A DNA stretch of 64,000 nt from an uncultured Prevotella sp. (lineage in GTDB: Bacteria > Bacteroidota > Bacteroidia > Bacteroidales > Bacteroidaceae). The notes under the pieces are model-generated. The model did no database searches. It was not told the DNA's origin and saw only the letters and a program-made list of their open reading frames with translations. The stretch covers positions 45,212 through 109,211 of the forward strand of contig UQRP01000005.1 in assembly GCA_900543585.1 (NCBI GenBank), given 5' to 3'. This document shows positions 55,453 to 63,972 of this stretch, piece by piece (within the stretch, counting starts at the first letter, position 1; every line of letters begins with the position of its first letter). Made by a program: the position numbers and the translations under genes.

Positions 55453-56012
55453 AAGTAATCATTATAGACAATTACGACTCCTTCACCTATAATCTGGCCC
55501 ATCTCGTCAAGCAGTTGGGTGCGGAAGTCGACGTGGTCCGCAACGACCAGTTTGAACTGCCGCAGCTGGAGCCTTACGATAAGATTATCCTGAGCCCGGG
55601 GCCTGGCATTCCTTCTGAGGCCGGACTTCTCCTCGATGTTATCAAGACGTATGCGGGCAAGAAGCCGATGCTTGGCGTCTGCCTCGGTCATCAGGCCATT
55701 GGTGAGGTTTTTGGTGGAAAACTCACCAACCTCTCACAGGTCTACCACGGCGTAGCTACCGACTGTGAGTATTTTGGCAACGATCCCATCTTTGAGGGTG
55801 TACCTGCGCATTTCATCGTCGGCCGCTATCACAGCTGGGTGGTCTCCAAAGACAACTTCCCGAAAGCGCTTGAGATAACGGCGGTGAGTCCCGACGGCGA
55901 GATTATGGGCCTTCGCCACCGTGATTATCCCATCCATGGCATCCAGTTCCATCCCGAGAGCGTTCTCACGCCCGAAGGAAGAAAGATAATGGATAACTGG
56001 CTGAAGCTATAG
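55449..56012 (+). CDS. trpG: Anthranilate synthase component II (glutaminase)
   Basis: 187 residues. Provides ammonia to TrpE. Class I glutaminase with nucleophile C78 in GVCLGHQAIG and the His/Glu pair in FHPESVLTPEG. Last gene of the trp operon. Confidence 0.96.
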   Translation: MKVIIIDNYDSFTYNLAHLVKQLGAEVDVVRNDQFELPQLEPYDKIILSPGPGIPSEAGLLLDVIKTYAGKKPMLGVCLGHQAIGEVFGGKLTNLSQVYHGVATDCEYFGNDPIFEGVPAHFIVGRYHSWVVSKDNFPKALEITAVSPDGEIMGLRHRDYPIHGIQFHPESVLTPEGRKIMDNWLKL

Positions 56013-56070
56013 GGAACGTCGTCTCCCTATAACTTTGCCATTGCCTTTTTCCATACCTCTTCTTTGTCGC

Positions 56071-56190
56071 TGGCATATGCCAATGATATCCGTGGCATTT
56101 GCCAGCGATATCCGTGACATTTGCCAGCGATATCCGTGACATTTGCCAGCGATATCCGTGACATATGCCACAGACTTCTGTGGCATATGC
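56071..56190 (-). repeat. 22-bp tandem repeat array 2 (about 5.5 units)
   Basis: Units of 22 bp start at 56071, 56093, 56115, 56137, 56159 and 56181 (partial). On the minus strand each reads like the unit in array 1 at 17811-17895 (TGGCAAATG...GGATATC). The fifth and sixth units form a 28-bp palindrome with 13-bp arms at 56162-56189 (CATATGCCACAGA). Located between converging trpG and prfC. Confidence 0.85.
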
Positions 56191-56203
56191 CGCGCATTAT
56201 CAA

Positions 56204-56278
56204 TCACGATTCTCCGAATTCTGATGCTTTCCTTCTTAGCCAGCGTGCAAAGAAGCGGTCATAGACGATATACCTCAT
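56204..56278 (-). CDS. Possible 24-aa ORF beside array 2
   Basis: ATG 56278 to stop at 56204 on the minus strand reads MRYIVYDRFFARWLRRKASE and four more residues. The composition looks protein-like (aromatic, basic), but it may be chance or a gene remnant. The function is unknown. Confidence 0.2.
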   Translation of the reverse strand: MRYIVYDRFFARWLRRKASEFGES

Positions 56279-56330
56279 AGGCAAAGGATTATTAGCCGTT
56301 ACATAATTTATGTTACATGTTTTATGCAAT

Positions 56331-56380
56331 CAAATAGGGAGATGCTTCTTGAAACGTTTCGAGAGACATCTCCCTATTTG
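56331..56380. terminator. Large hairpin between trpG and prfC
   Basis: A 14-bp perfect stem (56331-56344 with 56367-56380) around a 22-nt loop that itself contains GAAACGTTTC. No T-run follows on either strand, so the terminator role rests on its position between converging genes. Confidence 0.5.
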
Positions 56381-56437
56381 ATGGATATAGATAATAAGAA
56401 TTTTGTTGTGTTTTAGCTGAAGGACTATACCAATGGC

Positions 56438-58027
56438 TTAGAACTCGCTGGTGAAGTGGAACTTGATGTGTTTGAAGTCCTCTTCAGCCATACTCAGCAC
56501 GTAGCTGGAGTCAGCGAGGAAGACGTCGCGGCCCTCGATATCCTTAGCCATATACTGGTATTTACGCTTCTTGAAGTTGTCGAGTTCCTGAGCGTCGTCG
56601 CTCTCTATCCAGCAAGCTTTGTAGAGGTGTACGGGCTCCCACCGGCATTTGGCATTATACTCATGCTCAAGACGGTATTGGATGACCTCGAACTGCAGCT
56701 GACCGACGGTACCGATGATGCGGCGGTTGTTGAACTGGTTGACGAACATCTGCGCCACACCCTCGTTCATGAGCTGCTCGATACCCTTCTGGAACTGCTT
56801 GCTCTTCATCGGGTCGTCGTTCTCGATATATTTGAAGAGTTCCGGTGAGAAGGAGGGCAGTCCGCGAAAGTGGAGGTGCTCACCCTCGGTGAGGGTATCG
56901 CCAATCTTGAAGATGCCGTTGTCGGGGAGGCCAACGATGTCGCCGGGCCATGCCTCGTCAACGGTGCTCTTGCGCTGTGCCATGAACTGTGTGGGTGAGG
57001 AGAATCGCACCGACTTGTCGAGCCGCACGTGGTAGTAGGGCTGGTTGCGCAGGAACTTGCCGGAGCAGACCTTACAGAAAGCGATACACGACCGGTGGTT
57101 CGGGTCGATATTCGCCGTTATCTTGAAGATGAAGCCGGTGAACTTCGGCTCGTCGGGCTTCACCATGCGCTCCTCGGCCTTCACAGCCTGCGGATAGGGG
57201 GCTATCTGCACGAAGCAGTCGAGCAGCTCCTGGACACCGAAGTTGTTCAGCGCCGAACCGAAGAAGACAGGTGCCACCTCGGCCTTGCGGTAGTCGTCGA
57301 CGTTAAACTCAGGGTAGACGCCGTCGACGAGCTCCAAATCCTCGCGCAACCGCTTGGCAAAGTCCTCGCCGACATGCTGTTCCAGGTCGGAGGAGTCGAC
57401 ATCGACCTCCACCTTCTGCGTCTTGCGCTGCTTGTCGGGGGTGAAGAGGTTGAGGTTGTTCTCAAAGATGTTGTACACACCTTTGAACTTCATACCCTGA
57501 CCGATAGGCCACGAGAGTGGTCTGACATGGATGTGCAGCTCCTGCTCAAGCTCGTCGAGGAGGTCGAAGGGGTCGCGGCCCTCACGGTCCATCTTGTTGA
57601 TGAAGATGATGACAGGGGTGTTGCGCATACGGCACACCTCCATGAGCTTTCGTGTCTGCGCCTCCACACCTTTGGCGGAGTCAACGACGATGATGGCGGA
57701 GTCGACAGCAGTCAGCGTGCGGTAGGTATCCTCGGCAAAGTCCTGGTGACCCGGGGTATCGAGGATGTTGACCTTATACGGGTCGCCACTCTGACCTTCG
57801 GGCAGGTAGTCGAACTCCATGACCGATGTCGACACGGAGATACCACGCTGCTTCTCGATGTCCATCCAGTCGGAAGTTGCGGTCTTGCGAATCTTGTTGT
57901 TCTTCACGGCGCCGGCCACCTGAATCTGTCCACCGAAGAGCAGGAACTTCTCGGTGAGCGTCGTCTTACCGGCATCAGGGTGGGAGATGATGGCAAAGGT
58001 GCGGCGGCGTTCTATCTCTTTATTCAT
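56438..58027 (-). CDS. prfC: Peptide chain release factor 3
   Basis: 529 residues. GTPase that removes RF1/RF2 from the ribosome after termination. HPDAGKTT is at 16-23, DTPGHQDF and NKMDREG follow. It overlaps the end of rfbD by 8 bp, and is the last gene of the lysE operon. Confidence 0.97.
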   Translation of the reverse strand: MNKEIERRRTFAIISHPDAGKTTLTEKFLLFGGQIQVAGAVKNNKIRKTATSDWMDIEKQRGISVSTSVMEFDYLPEGQSGDPYKVNILDTPGHQDFAEDTYRTLTAVDSAIIVVDSAKGVEAQTRKLMEVCRMRNTPVIIFINKMDREGRDPFDLLDELEQELHIHVRPLSWPIGQGMKFKGVYNIFENNLNLFTPDKQRKTQKVEVDVDSSDLEQHVGEDFAKRLREDLELVDGVYPEFNVDDYRKAEVAPVFFGSALNNFGVQELLDCFVQIAPYPQAVKAEERMVKPDEPKFTGFIFKITANIDPNHRSCIAFCKVCSGKFLRNQPYYHVRLDKSVRFSSPTQFMAQRKSTVDEAWPGDIVGLPDNGIFKIGDTLTEGEHLHFRGLPSFSPELFKYIENDDPMKSKQFQKGIEQLMNEGVAQMFVNQFNNRRIIGTVGQLQFEVIQYRLEHEYNAKCRWEPVHLYKACWIESDDAQELDNFKKRKYQYMAKDIEGRDVFLADSSYVLSMAEEDFKHIKFHFTSEF

Positions 58028-58901
58028 TGTTCATATTTTTGAGGCATTTCTTCAAGCTGTCAAGCCAGTAGGGGATATGAATGCCGAAAGTGTTCTTAAT
58101 CTTTGTCTTGTCGAGGACGGAGTAGGCGGGGCGCTTCACCGGTGAGGGGAACTCGTCGCTGTGGCAGGGCTCGATGTCGCAGCCGTTGTGACCGGCCAAG
58201 AGTGCGATCATCTTCGTGAAGTCATACCAGCTGCACACACCCTCATTGCTGAAGTGGTAGATGCCGGTGTTGCCCTCATATTTGCGGTTCTCGATGATGT
58301 CGAAGATGGTGTCGGCCAAGTCGCCGGCGTAGGTTGGTGTGCCAGCCTGGTCGAAGACGACCTTCAGCTGCGGTTTGGTGGCCGTAAGGTTGAGCATGGT
58401 CTTGACGAAGTTGTGGCCAAACTCAGAATAGAGCCATGCCGTGCGCAGGATGATATGGTTGCAGCCCGTGGCCTGGATCTTCTCTTCACCGTGGAGCTTT
58501 GTCAGTCCGTAGACACCCGTCGGGGTACCCTTCTGATCCTCTCGGCAAGGAGTGTTGTAGGGGTCGCCGCCAAAGACGTAGTCGGTGCTGATATGCACGA
58601 GGAGACCGTTGCGCTCCTTCATGACCTTGGCCAGATTCTCCGGAGCTGTGGCGTTGAGCGTCTCTACGATAGCTCCTGCCGTCTCGGCCTTGTCGACATT
58701 GGTCCAGGCAGCGCAGTTGATGACGCATGCGATGTCATGGGCCTCGACATAGCCTCTGATAGCCTCGATGTCGGTGATGTCGAGCTTCTCATAGCCGTCG
58801 CAGACATCGGTGAAAAAATACTTGTCCTTGGCAGACTGCTTGCTCACAATCTGCACTTCGTTGCCAAGTTGTCCGTTGGCACCGGTAACTAAAATATTCA
58901 T
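58020..58901 (-). CDS. rfbD: dTDP-4-dehydrorhamnose reductase
   Basis: 293 residues. Last step of dTDP-L-rhamnose synthesis. The Rossmann loop GANGQLG is at 7-13, the catalytic YGLTK follows, and VTGANG and INCAAWTNVDKAE are family features. Found apart from rfbA in this window. Confidence 0.95.
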   Translation of the reverse strand: MNILVTGANGQLGNEVQIVSKQSAKDKYFFTDVCDGYEKLDITDIEAIRGYVEAHDIACVINCAAWTNVDKAETAGAIVETLNATAPENLAKVMKERNGLLVHISTDYVFGGDPYNTPCREDQKGTPTGVYGLTKLHGEEKIQATGCNHIILRTAWLYSEFGHNFVKTMLNLTATKPQLKVVFDQAGTPTYAGDLADTIFDIIENRKYEGNTGIYHFSNEGVCSWYDFTKMIALLAGHNGCDIEPCHSDEFPSPVKRPAYSVLDKTKIKNTFGIHIPYWLDSLKKCLKNMNNE

Positions 58902-58910
58902 AGTGAATGT

Positions 58911-59459
58911 TTATTTATCCCAGTCTATACCTTCGTTCTTGTCTTTGATATAATAGTCGCTGAGCATGCCCAGGAAGGTGGTAATCTCGGCGATGGCGTG
59001 CTCTGTCTCCGGCGAGATCTCCTTCTGCTGCATGCGCAGGGTCATGATGCCATAGAGTGCGTTGAGGCAGGTCTCTATCTCGTCGACGTCGGCGTTGCCC
59101 TTTCTTCGTAGCTCGACGATGAAAGGCAGCACCTTATAGTACTCCGCATTGTAGAAAGGAAATTTGTTGGCGTCGAGGAGCCGCTTATGAAACTCGGTGA
59201 GGTCCTGGAGCAGCACCTTGTTGATGTCAAGGTGTCCGGACTCTCGCTTCCCCTCCTCGTTCATCATGCGGATGAGGTTGCCAAACCAGTCGGCTTCCTC
59301 GTCCTTCTGCTCGTCGGTATACTTATCAAACTTGCTGATGTATTCCTTGCGGATGCGCGACAGCGAGCAGCCGTAGGCACGTATCAAGTCCTCTATCTGC
59401 CACATATACAGCAGATATTCCACGATGGACGTCTTGCGAATCTTTTGTGCGATATACAT
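58911..59459 (-). CDS. DUF4924 family protein
   Basis: 182 residues, all helical, no signal peptide. Begins MYIAQKIRKTSIVEYLLYMW with EDLIRAY, the pattern of DUF4924, known in Bacteroidales. Function unknown. It lies between lysE and rfbD (24 and 9 bp gaps). Confidence 0.85.
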   Translation of the reverse strand: MYIAQKIRKTSIVEYLLYMWQIEDLIRAYGCSLSRIRKEYISKFDKYTDEQKDEEADWFGNLIRMMNEEGKRESGHLDINKVLLQDLTEFHKRLLDANKFPFYNAEYYKVLPFIVELRRKGNADVDEIETCLNALYGIMTLRMQQKEISPETEHAIAEITTFLGMLSDYYIKDKNEGIDWDK

Positions 59460-59483
59460 CTTATACTATCAATTTGAATGTTG

Positions 59484-60164
59484 TCAGTGTTGCAGCTGTG
59501 GGAAGAGATAGATATTGAAGAGCGTTCCGATGAGGCTGACGATGGAGAAGAAGATGACACATCCGCCGATGATACGGTTGATGAGTACGACTCCCGTCTG
59601 GTCGAAACGCGCGCGTATCTTGTCAATGAGCCAAGTCAGCCCATACCACCACAGCAGTGCGCCGCCCAGCATGGCAGCATAGCCCGCACTCATAAGCAGC
59701 GGCTGGTGGGGCACGATGAAGTTGAACTGTGCGAAGAGTGCGATGAAGAGCAGCACGATAAGTGGGTTGGAGAAGGTGATAAGAAACGCCGTCACCCCGT
59801 TGTGTATCAGTGTGCCCTTCTCCTTCTGTCCGCCCTGGTGCGCATTCTTCAGCGGGTTGGAGAAGAAGCTGATGAGTCCGAAGACCAACAGCATGATGCC
59901 ACCGGCAAGCTGCAAATAGAACTTGTAGACAGGATTACTGATGAAGTTGACGACGAAAGACATTCCGAAACCGGAGATGAGGGCATAGATAAGGTCACTG
60001 AGGGCTGCTCCCACGCCTGTGGCAAAGCCATACCACCGGCCCTTCTTCTGTGTGCGCTGCACGCAGAGAATGCCGACGGGCCCCATGGGTGCGGAAGCCG
60101 CGACGCCGATTATAATGCCTTTTATAATCAGCTCTAAGATATCTATATGGATAGGAAATGGCAT
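59484..60164 (-). CDS. LysE-family exporter
   Basis: 226 residues with six predicted membrane helices. The family start GVAASAPMGPVGILCVQRT is at about residues 20-38, and helices follow at 47-68, 73-93, 120-145, 150-172 and 195-220. Members export amino acids; substrate is not visible. Its putative -7 box (60175-60182) leaves a very short leader. Confidence 0.88.
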   Translation of the reverse strand: MPFPIHIDILELIIKGIIIGVAASAPMGPVGILCVQRTQKKGRWYGFATGVGAALSDLIYALISGFGMSFVVNFISNPVYKFYLQLAGGIMLLVFGLISFFSNPLKNAHQGGQKEKGTLIHNGVTAFLITFSNPLIVLLFIALFAQFNFIVPHQPLLMSAGYAAMLGGALLWWYGLTWLIDKIRARFDQTGVVLINRIIGGCVIFFSIVSLIGTLFNIYLFPQLQH

Positions 60165-60174
60165 AATTAGGCTG

Positions 60175-60182
60175 CAAAGTTA
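60175..60182 (-). promoter_or_regulatory. -7 element before lysE
   Basis: The minus strand reads TAACTTTG, matching TAnnTTTG. It is only 10 bp from the lysE ATG, so the transcript would be nearly leaderless. A TTTG lies 16 bp further upstream, a short spacer. Confidence 0.45.
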
Positions 60183-60263
60183 CAAAATATTGGGCCATCA
60201 AAAGAAGAAAATAGCGAAATTTATACCTTATCTTCCCTTATTCCAGTATTTTAAACTTTGCTT

Positions 60264-60302
60264 CCCGCCCTTCCCCGCCGTCGTCAGCGGGGTGTAGGCG
60301 GG
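60264..60302 (-). terminator. Possible terminator of the ClC gene
   Basis: Two nested stems (CCCGCC 60264-60269 with GGCGGG 60297-60302, and CCCCGC 60273-60278 with GCGGGG 60287-60292) directly after the ClC stop. No real U-tract follows on the minus strand. Confidence 0.4.
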
Positions 60303-60303
60303 A

Positions 60304-62074
60304 TTATTCAGCCGAATAGTCGGCCACCATCTTGCGATAGACGCTGTAGAGGCGGAGGCGGGAGATGTAGCCGATGAGATGGTTGTCGATGTTCACCACA
60401 GGTAGGGCCTCGGAGGAAGTCTTCTCAAACTTCTTCATCACTTCCTCCATCGGCTCGTTGTTGTAGAGGAAGGCGGGGACCGGCGTCATGAGCTGAGCGG
60501 CCGTATATTTCTGATAGAGCTCGGTCCGGAAGACGACATGGCGAATCTTCGTGATGTCTATCTCGCCCAAGAGACGGCCGGAGTCGTCGACGACGGGCAG
60601 GAAGTCGAAGTCGCTGTTGGCTAACACGTTAACGAGCTTACCCAGTCTGAGGTCGGGCTTCACGCTGGTGACATTCTTCTCGATGACGGAGTCCATGTTC
60701 ATCAGCGTGAGGATGCTGCGGTCGGTGTGGTGTGTGACAAGCTTCCCCTCACGTGCCAGTCGCATGGCGTAGATGCTGTGTGGCTCGAAGATGCTGATGA
60801 CCATGACGCTGACGACGGCGACGATGAGCAGGGGCACGAAGAGCTGGTAGCCGCCCGTTATCTCGGCGATGAGGAAGATGCCCGTCAGTGGGGCGTGCAT
60901 GACGCCGGCCATGACACCGGCCATGCCCAAGAGCACGAAGTTCTTCTCGGGCAGATAGACGCCTATCTGCTCCATATTCCATATCCGGGAGAAGAAGAAG
61001 CCGGCGAAGCCACCGACGAAGAGCGAGGGGGCGAAGGTACCGCCACAGCCGCCGGCGCCATTGGTGGAGGACGTGGCCACTATCTTCGAAAGCACCACCA
61101 GTCCGATATAGGCCACCAAGAGCTCGGAATGACCGTAGAAGAGAGAGCCGTTCATCACCTGGTCCCAGTCGGCTTCTGTCTTCCCGCTGAGGAGGATGCC
61201 GAGGCCGTTCCAGCCCTCACCGTAGAGGGAGGGGAAGAAGAAGATGAGGACGCTGAGGATGAGTCCGCCGGTGAAGAGCTTGCGGTAGGGGTGGCTGTGC
61301 ATCTTGGCGTACTGCCCCTCGCACCATGTCATGCCGCGCATGAAGTAGAGGCTCACAAAGCCACAGAAGACGCCGAGGAGGACGGTGCCGGGGACGCGGT
61401 CCACGCTCCAGGCGCTGTCCAACTGGAAGGTGAACATCGTCGACGTCCCCGCGAGTATGTAGCTGACGACGTCGGCGGTGATGGTGGCGATCAGAATGGG
61501 GACGATGGACGCCATGTTCATGTCTATCATCAGCACCTCTAAGGTGAAGACGAGGCCGGCGATAGGCGCCTTATAGATGCCGGCGATGGCGGCTGCCGCG
61601 CCACAGCCCACGAGGACCATGAGGTGGCGGTTGCTCATGTGGAAGAGGCCGCCTAGGTTAGAGCCGATGGCTGACCCCGTGAGCACGATAGGGGCTTCGG
61701 CACCCACAGAACCACCGAAGCCGATGGTCAGCGCCGAGGCCACCAACGATGTCCAGCAGTTATGGGGCTTGAGCTTCGACTGCTTGGTGGAGATGGCGTA
61801 GAGCACGGGTGATGCCGTGCGAGATATTGTCACGCACCACATATTTGATAAACAGCGAGGTGAGCCAGATGCCGATGACTGGGAAGACGAGGTAGAGCCA
61901 GTTGGCGCGGTTGGTGACGAAGTCTTCCGTGAGCAGGCGCTGGATAAAGGCGATGAGGGAGTGCAGAGCATAGGCTGCCAGCGATGCCAATATTCCGATG
62001 AGGAAGGCCAGCACCGAGGTAGCTTGTCGGTCCGTGAGATTCTTCTCTTTCCAGGCTATGACGCGTTCCAGCAT
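60304..62074 (-). pseudogene. ClC-type chloride channel/transporter with CBS domains, frameshifted
   Basis: The N-terminal part (62074 to about 61807) reads MLERVIAWKEKNLTDRQATS to NISHGIT, then leaves frame; the rest (about 61806 to 60304) reads VLYAISTKQSKLK in another frame. Restoring two bases at 61804-61806 joins them as ITRVLYAIS, giving about 590 residues. The filter sequences GSVGAEAP (with the gating Glu) and GGTFAPSLFVGG, and a C-terminal pair of CBS domains, are intact. It lies 6 bp downstream of Sua5. Confidence 0.85.
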
Positions 62075-62080
62075 ATTTCG

Positions 62081-62650
62081 TTATTTTCTGATAATCGACA
62101 CCTCGCCGTCGGGTTTGAGGCGGATGATGGCGCTCGGCGTGTGGGGCTTATGCTCCTGGCGCCGCGTCCAGCACACGTAGTCGACGCTGTTGAGGAGCTC
62201 GGGGTCAATGTCCTGGTAGTTCTGTGCTGCGGGCTGTCCGCTGATGTTGGCGCTCGTCGACACCAGGGCTTTCTGAAAACGGAAGCAGAGCTCGTGGGAG
62301 AAAGGCTCTTTGGTGATGCGCAGGGCGATGCTGCCGTCCTCGGCGATGAGGTTGGGGGCTAAGTTCACGGCGCCGTCGAGGATGACGGTCGTGGGCTTCA
62401 CAGCGGCGTCGAGGAGGTCCCAGGCCACATTGGGCACGTTGCGCACATAGCGCTGCAGACGTGCGTCGCTGTCGACAAGGCAGATGAGAGCCTTGGAGTC
62501 GTCACGATGTTTAATCTTGTAAACGCGAGCCACAGCTTCAGCGTTGGTGGCGTCGCAGCCGATGCCCCATACCGTATCGGTGGGGTAGAGGATGACGCCG
62601 CCCTCCTTGAGGACCTTGACGGCGTTTCTAATGTCTTCTTCTTGTGTCAT
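62081..62650 (-). CDS. L-threonylcarbamoyladenylate synthase (Sua5/YrdC)
   Basis: 189 residues. Makes the intermediate for N6-threonylcarbamoyl-A37 in tRNA. YPTDTVWGIGCDA, KHRDDSKAL, KPTTVIL and STSANISG are characteristic. The start MTQEEDIRNA (62650) is preferred to the one at 62671. There is no C-terminal Sua5 domain, so it is the short form. Confidence 0.94.
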   Translation of the reverse strand: MTQEEDIRNAVKVLKEGGVILYPTDTVWGIGCDATNAEAVARVYKIKHRDDSKALICLVDSDARLQRYVRNVPNVAWDLLDAAVKPTTVILDGAVNLAPNLIAEDGSIALRITKEPFSHELCFRFQKALVSTSANISGQPAAQNYQDIDPELLNSVDYVCWTRRQEHKPHTPSAIIRLKPDGEVSIIRK

Positions 62651-62668
62651 AATGGTAATATATAAGGG

Positions 62669-62700
62669 CAAAGATAGTAATTCTTTTGCGGTTCAACAAA
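62669..62700 (-). promoter_or_regulatory. Promoter of the Sua5-ClC unit
   Basis: On the minus strand TTTG (62697-62700), 20 bp, TATCTTTG (62669-62676). Good match to the Bacteroidetes consensus, 19 bp before the ATG at 62650, so it supports the start at 62650 over that at 62671, which would lie at the promoter. Confidence 0.7.
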
Positions 62701-62735
62701 AATCTGACAAAAAAATAGAAAAAAAAGGCTTTTTA

Positions 62736-62767
62736 TCTGACACTTCTCAAATGTTTTTATACCTTTG
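62736..62767 (+). promoter_or_regulatory. Promoter of the ROK kinase gene
   Basis: TCTG (62736-62739), 20 bp, TACCTTTG (62760-62767), 33 bp before the start. Confidence 0.6.
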
Positions 62768-62800
62768 CACACAATAATAACTAACTAAAACATAAGAATC

Positions 62801-63778
62801 ATGGAAGAACCAGCATTGAAACCGTATGTCATCGGACTTGATCTCGGTGGAACCAACTCTGTTTTCGGTATCGTTGACGCTCGTGGCGACATCAAGGCCA
62901 CAACCGCTATAAAAACCCAAGGCTATGCCACTGTCGAGGATTATGTCCAGGCATGTGTCAACGCCCTGCAGCCTATCATCGAGCAGGTGGGTGGTATTGA
63001 GACCATCAAGGCAATGGGTATTGGCGCCCCTAACGCCAACTATTATACGGGCACGATAGAGTTTGCCCCGAACCTCTCCTGGGCTCACGATGGCATCGTG
63101 CCCTTGGGCAGCATGTTCTCCGACAAGCTCGGCGTCCCTGTAGCGCTGACCAACGATGCCAATGCGGCAGCGCTTGGTGAGAAGATCTACGGTTCCGCCC
63201 GTGGTATGAAGAACTTCATCGAGATCACCCTGGGCACCGGTGTCGGCTCCGGTATCGTCATCAATGGCGAGCTGGTCTATGGCTGCGACGGTTTCGCTGG
63301 TGAGCTGGGCCATGTCACCATGGTTCGTGGTGAGAACGGCCGTGTATGCGGCTGTGGCCGTAAGGGCTGCCTGGAGGCTTACTGCTCTGCTACGGGTGTG
63401 GCACGCACAGCCCGTGAGATGCTGGAGAAGACGGACCGCCCGTCGCTGCTCCGCGATATGAATCCTGCCGACATCACCTCCCTCGACGTCAGTATCGCTG
63501 CCGGCAAGGGTGACAAGCTGGCCCTCGACATCTACGAGTTCACGGGTCACATGCTCGGTGAGGCCTGCGCCGACTTCGCTGCTTTCTCTTCTCCTGAGGC
63601 CTTCATCTTCTTTGGTGGCATGACAAAGGCCGGTGACCTCATCATGAAGCCTATCAAGGAGGCTTACGACGCACATGTCCTGAAGATCTTCAAGGGCAAG
63701 GCGAAGTTCCTCATCAGTGGTCTCGATGGTGGCTCTGCCGCTGTCCTCGGCGCCTCTGCCGTAGGATGGGACATCTGA
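62801..63778 (+). CDS. ROK-family glucokinase
   Basis: 325 residues. ATP-dependent phosphorylation of glucose or a related sugar. The phosphate loop DLGGTNS is at 14-20, the Asp-containing TNDANAAALGE follows, the ROK zinc motif is C183GCGRKGC190, and the C-terminal GGMTKAGD is present. As a lone enzyme with its own promoter and terminator, glucose kinase is the likely role. Confidence 0.93.
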   Translation: MEEPALKPYVIGLDLGGTNSVFGIVDARGDIKATTAIKTQGYATVEDYVQACVNALQPIIEQVGGIETIKAMGIGAPNANYYTGTIEFAPNLSWAHDGIVPLGSMFSDKLGVPVALTNDANAAALGEKIYGSARGMKNFIEITLGTGVGSGIVINGELVYGCDGFAGELGHVTMVRGENGRVCGCGRKGCLEAYCSATGVARTAREMLEKTDRPSLLRDMNPADITSLDVSIAAGKGDKLALDIYEFTGHMLGEACADFAAFSSPEAFIFFGGMTKAGDLIMKPIKEAYDAHVLKIFKGKAKFLISGLDGGSAAVLGASAVGWDI

Positions 63779-63801
63779 TAAAAGATATGTTCATTCGCTC
63801 A

Positions 63802-63827
63802 GGGAGCCCGCATGGGCTCCCTTTTTT
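63802..63827 (+). terminator. Terminator of the ROK gene
   Basis: GGGAGCCC (63802-63809) pairs with GGGCTCCC (63814-63821), then six Ts. Confidence 0.9.
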
Positions 63828-63853
63828 GTTTCCTTCCGGAGGATCTTTTTGGT

Positions 63854-63940
63854 GGAGCACTGACCCCGGAGCCAGAACTTCGTTTGGAGCGCTGACCCCG
63901 GAGCCAGAACTTCGGTGGAGCACTGACCCCGGAGGGGTCA
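63854..63940 (+). repeat. 31-32 bp GC-rich tandem repeats
   Basis: Units start at 63854, 63886 and 63917, each GGAGCRCTGACCCCGGAG followed by CCAGAACTTCG in the first two. The third ends in TGACCCCGGAGGGGTCA (63924-63940), an inverted repeat. Confidence 0.75.
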
Positions 63941-63972
63941 CACCTTGAATGACCCCAGGTCGTCTCGGTGGC

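Noticed and set aside
56007..56207. A 66-aa frame across array 2
   Set aside because: The 22-bp unit is not a multiple of three and the frame arises from repeated sequence; the same happens in array 1.
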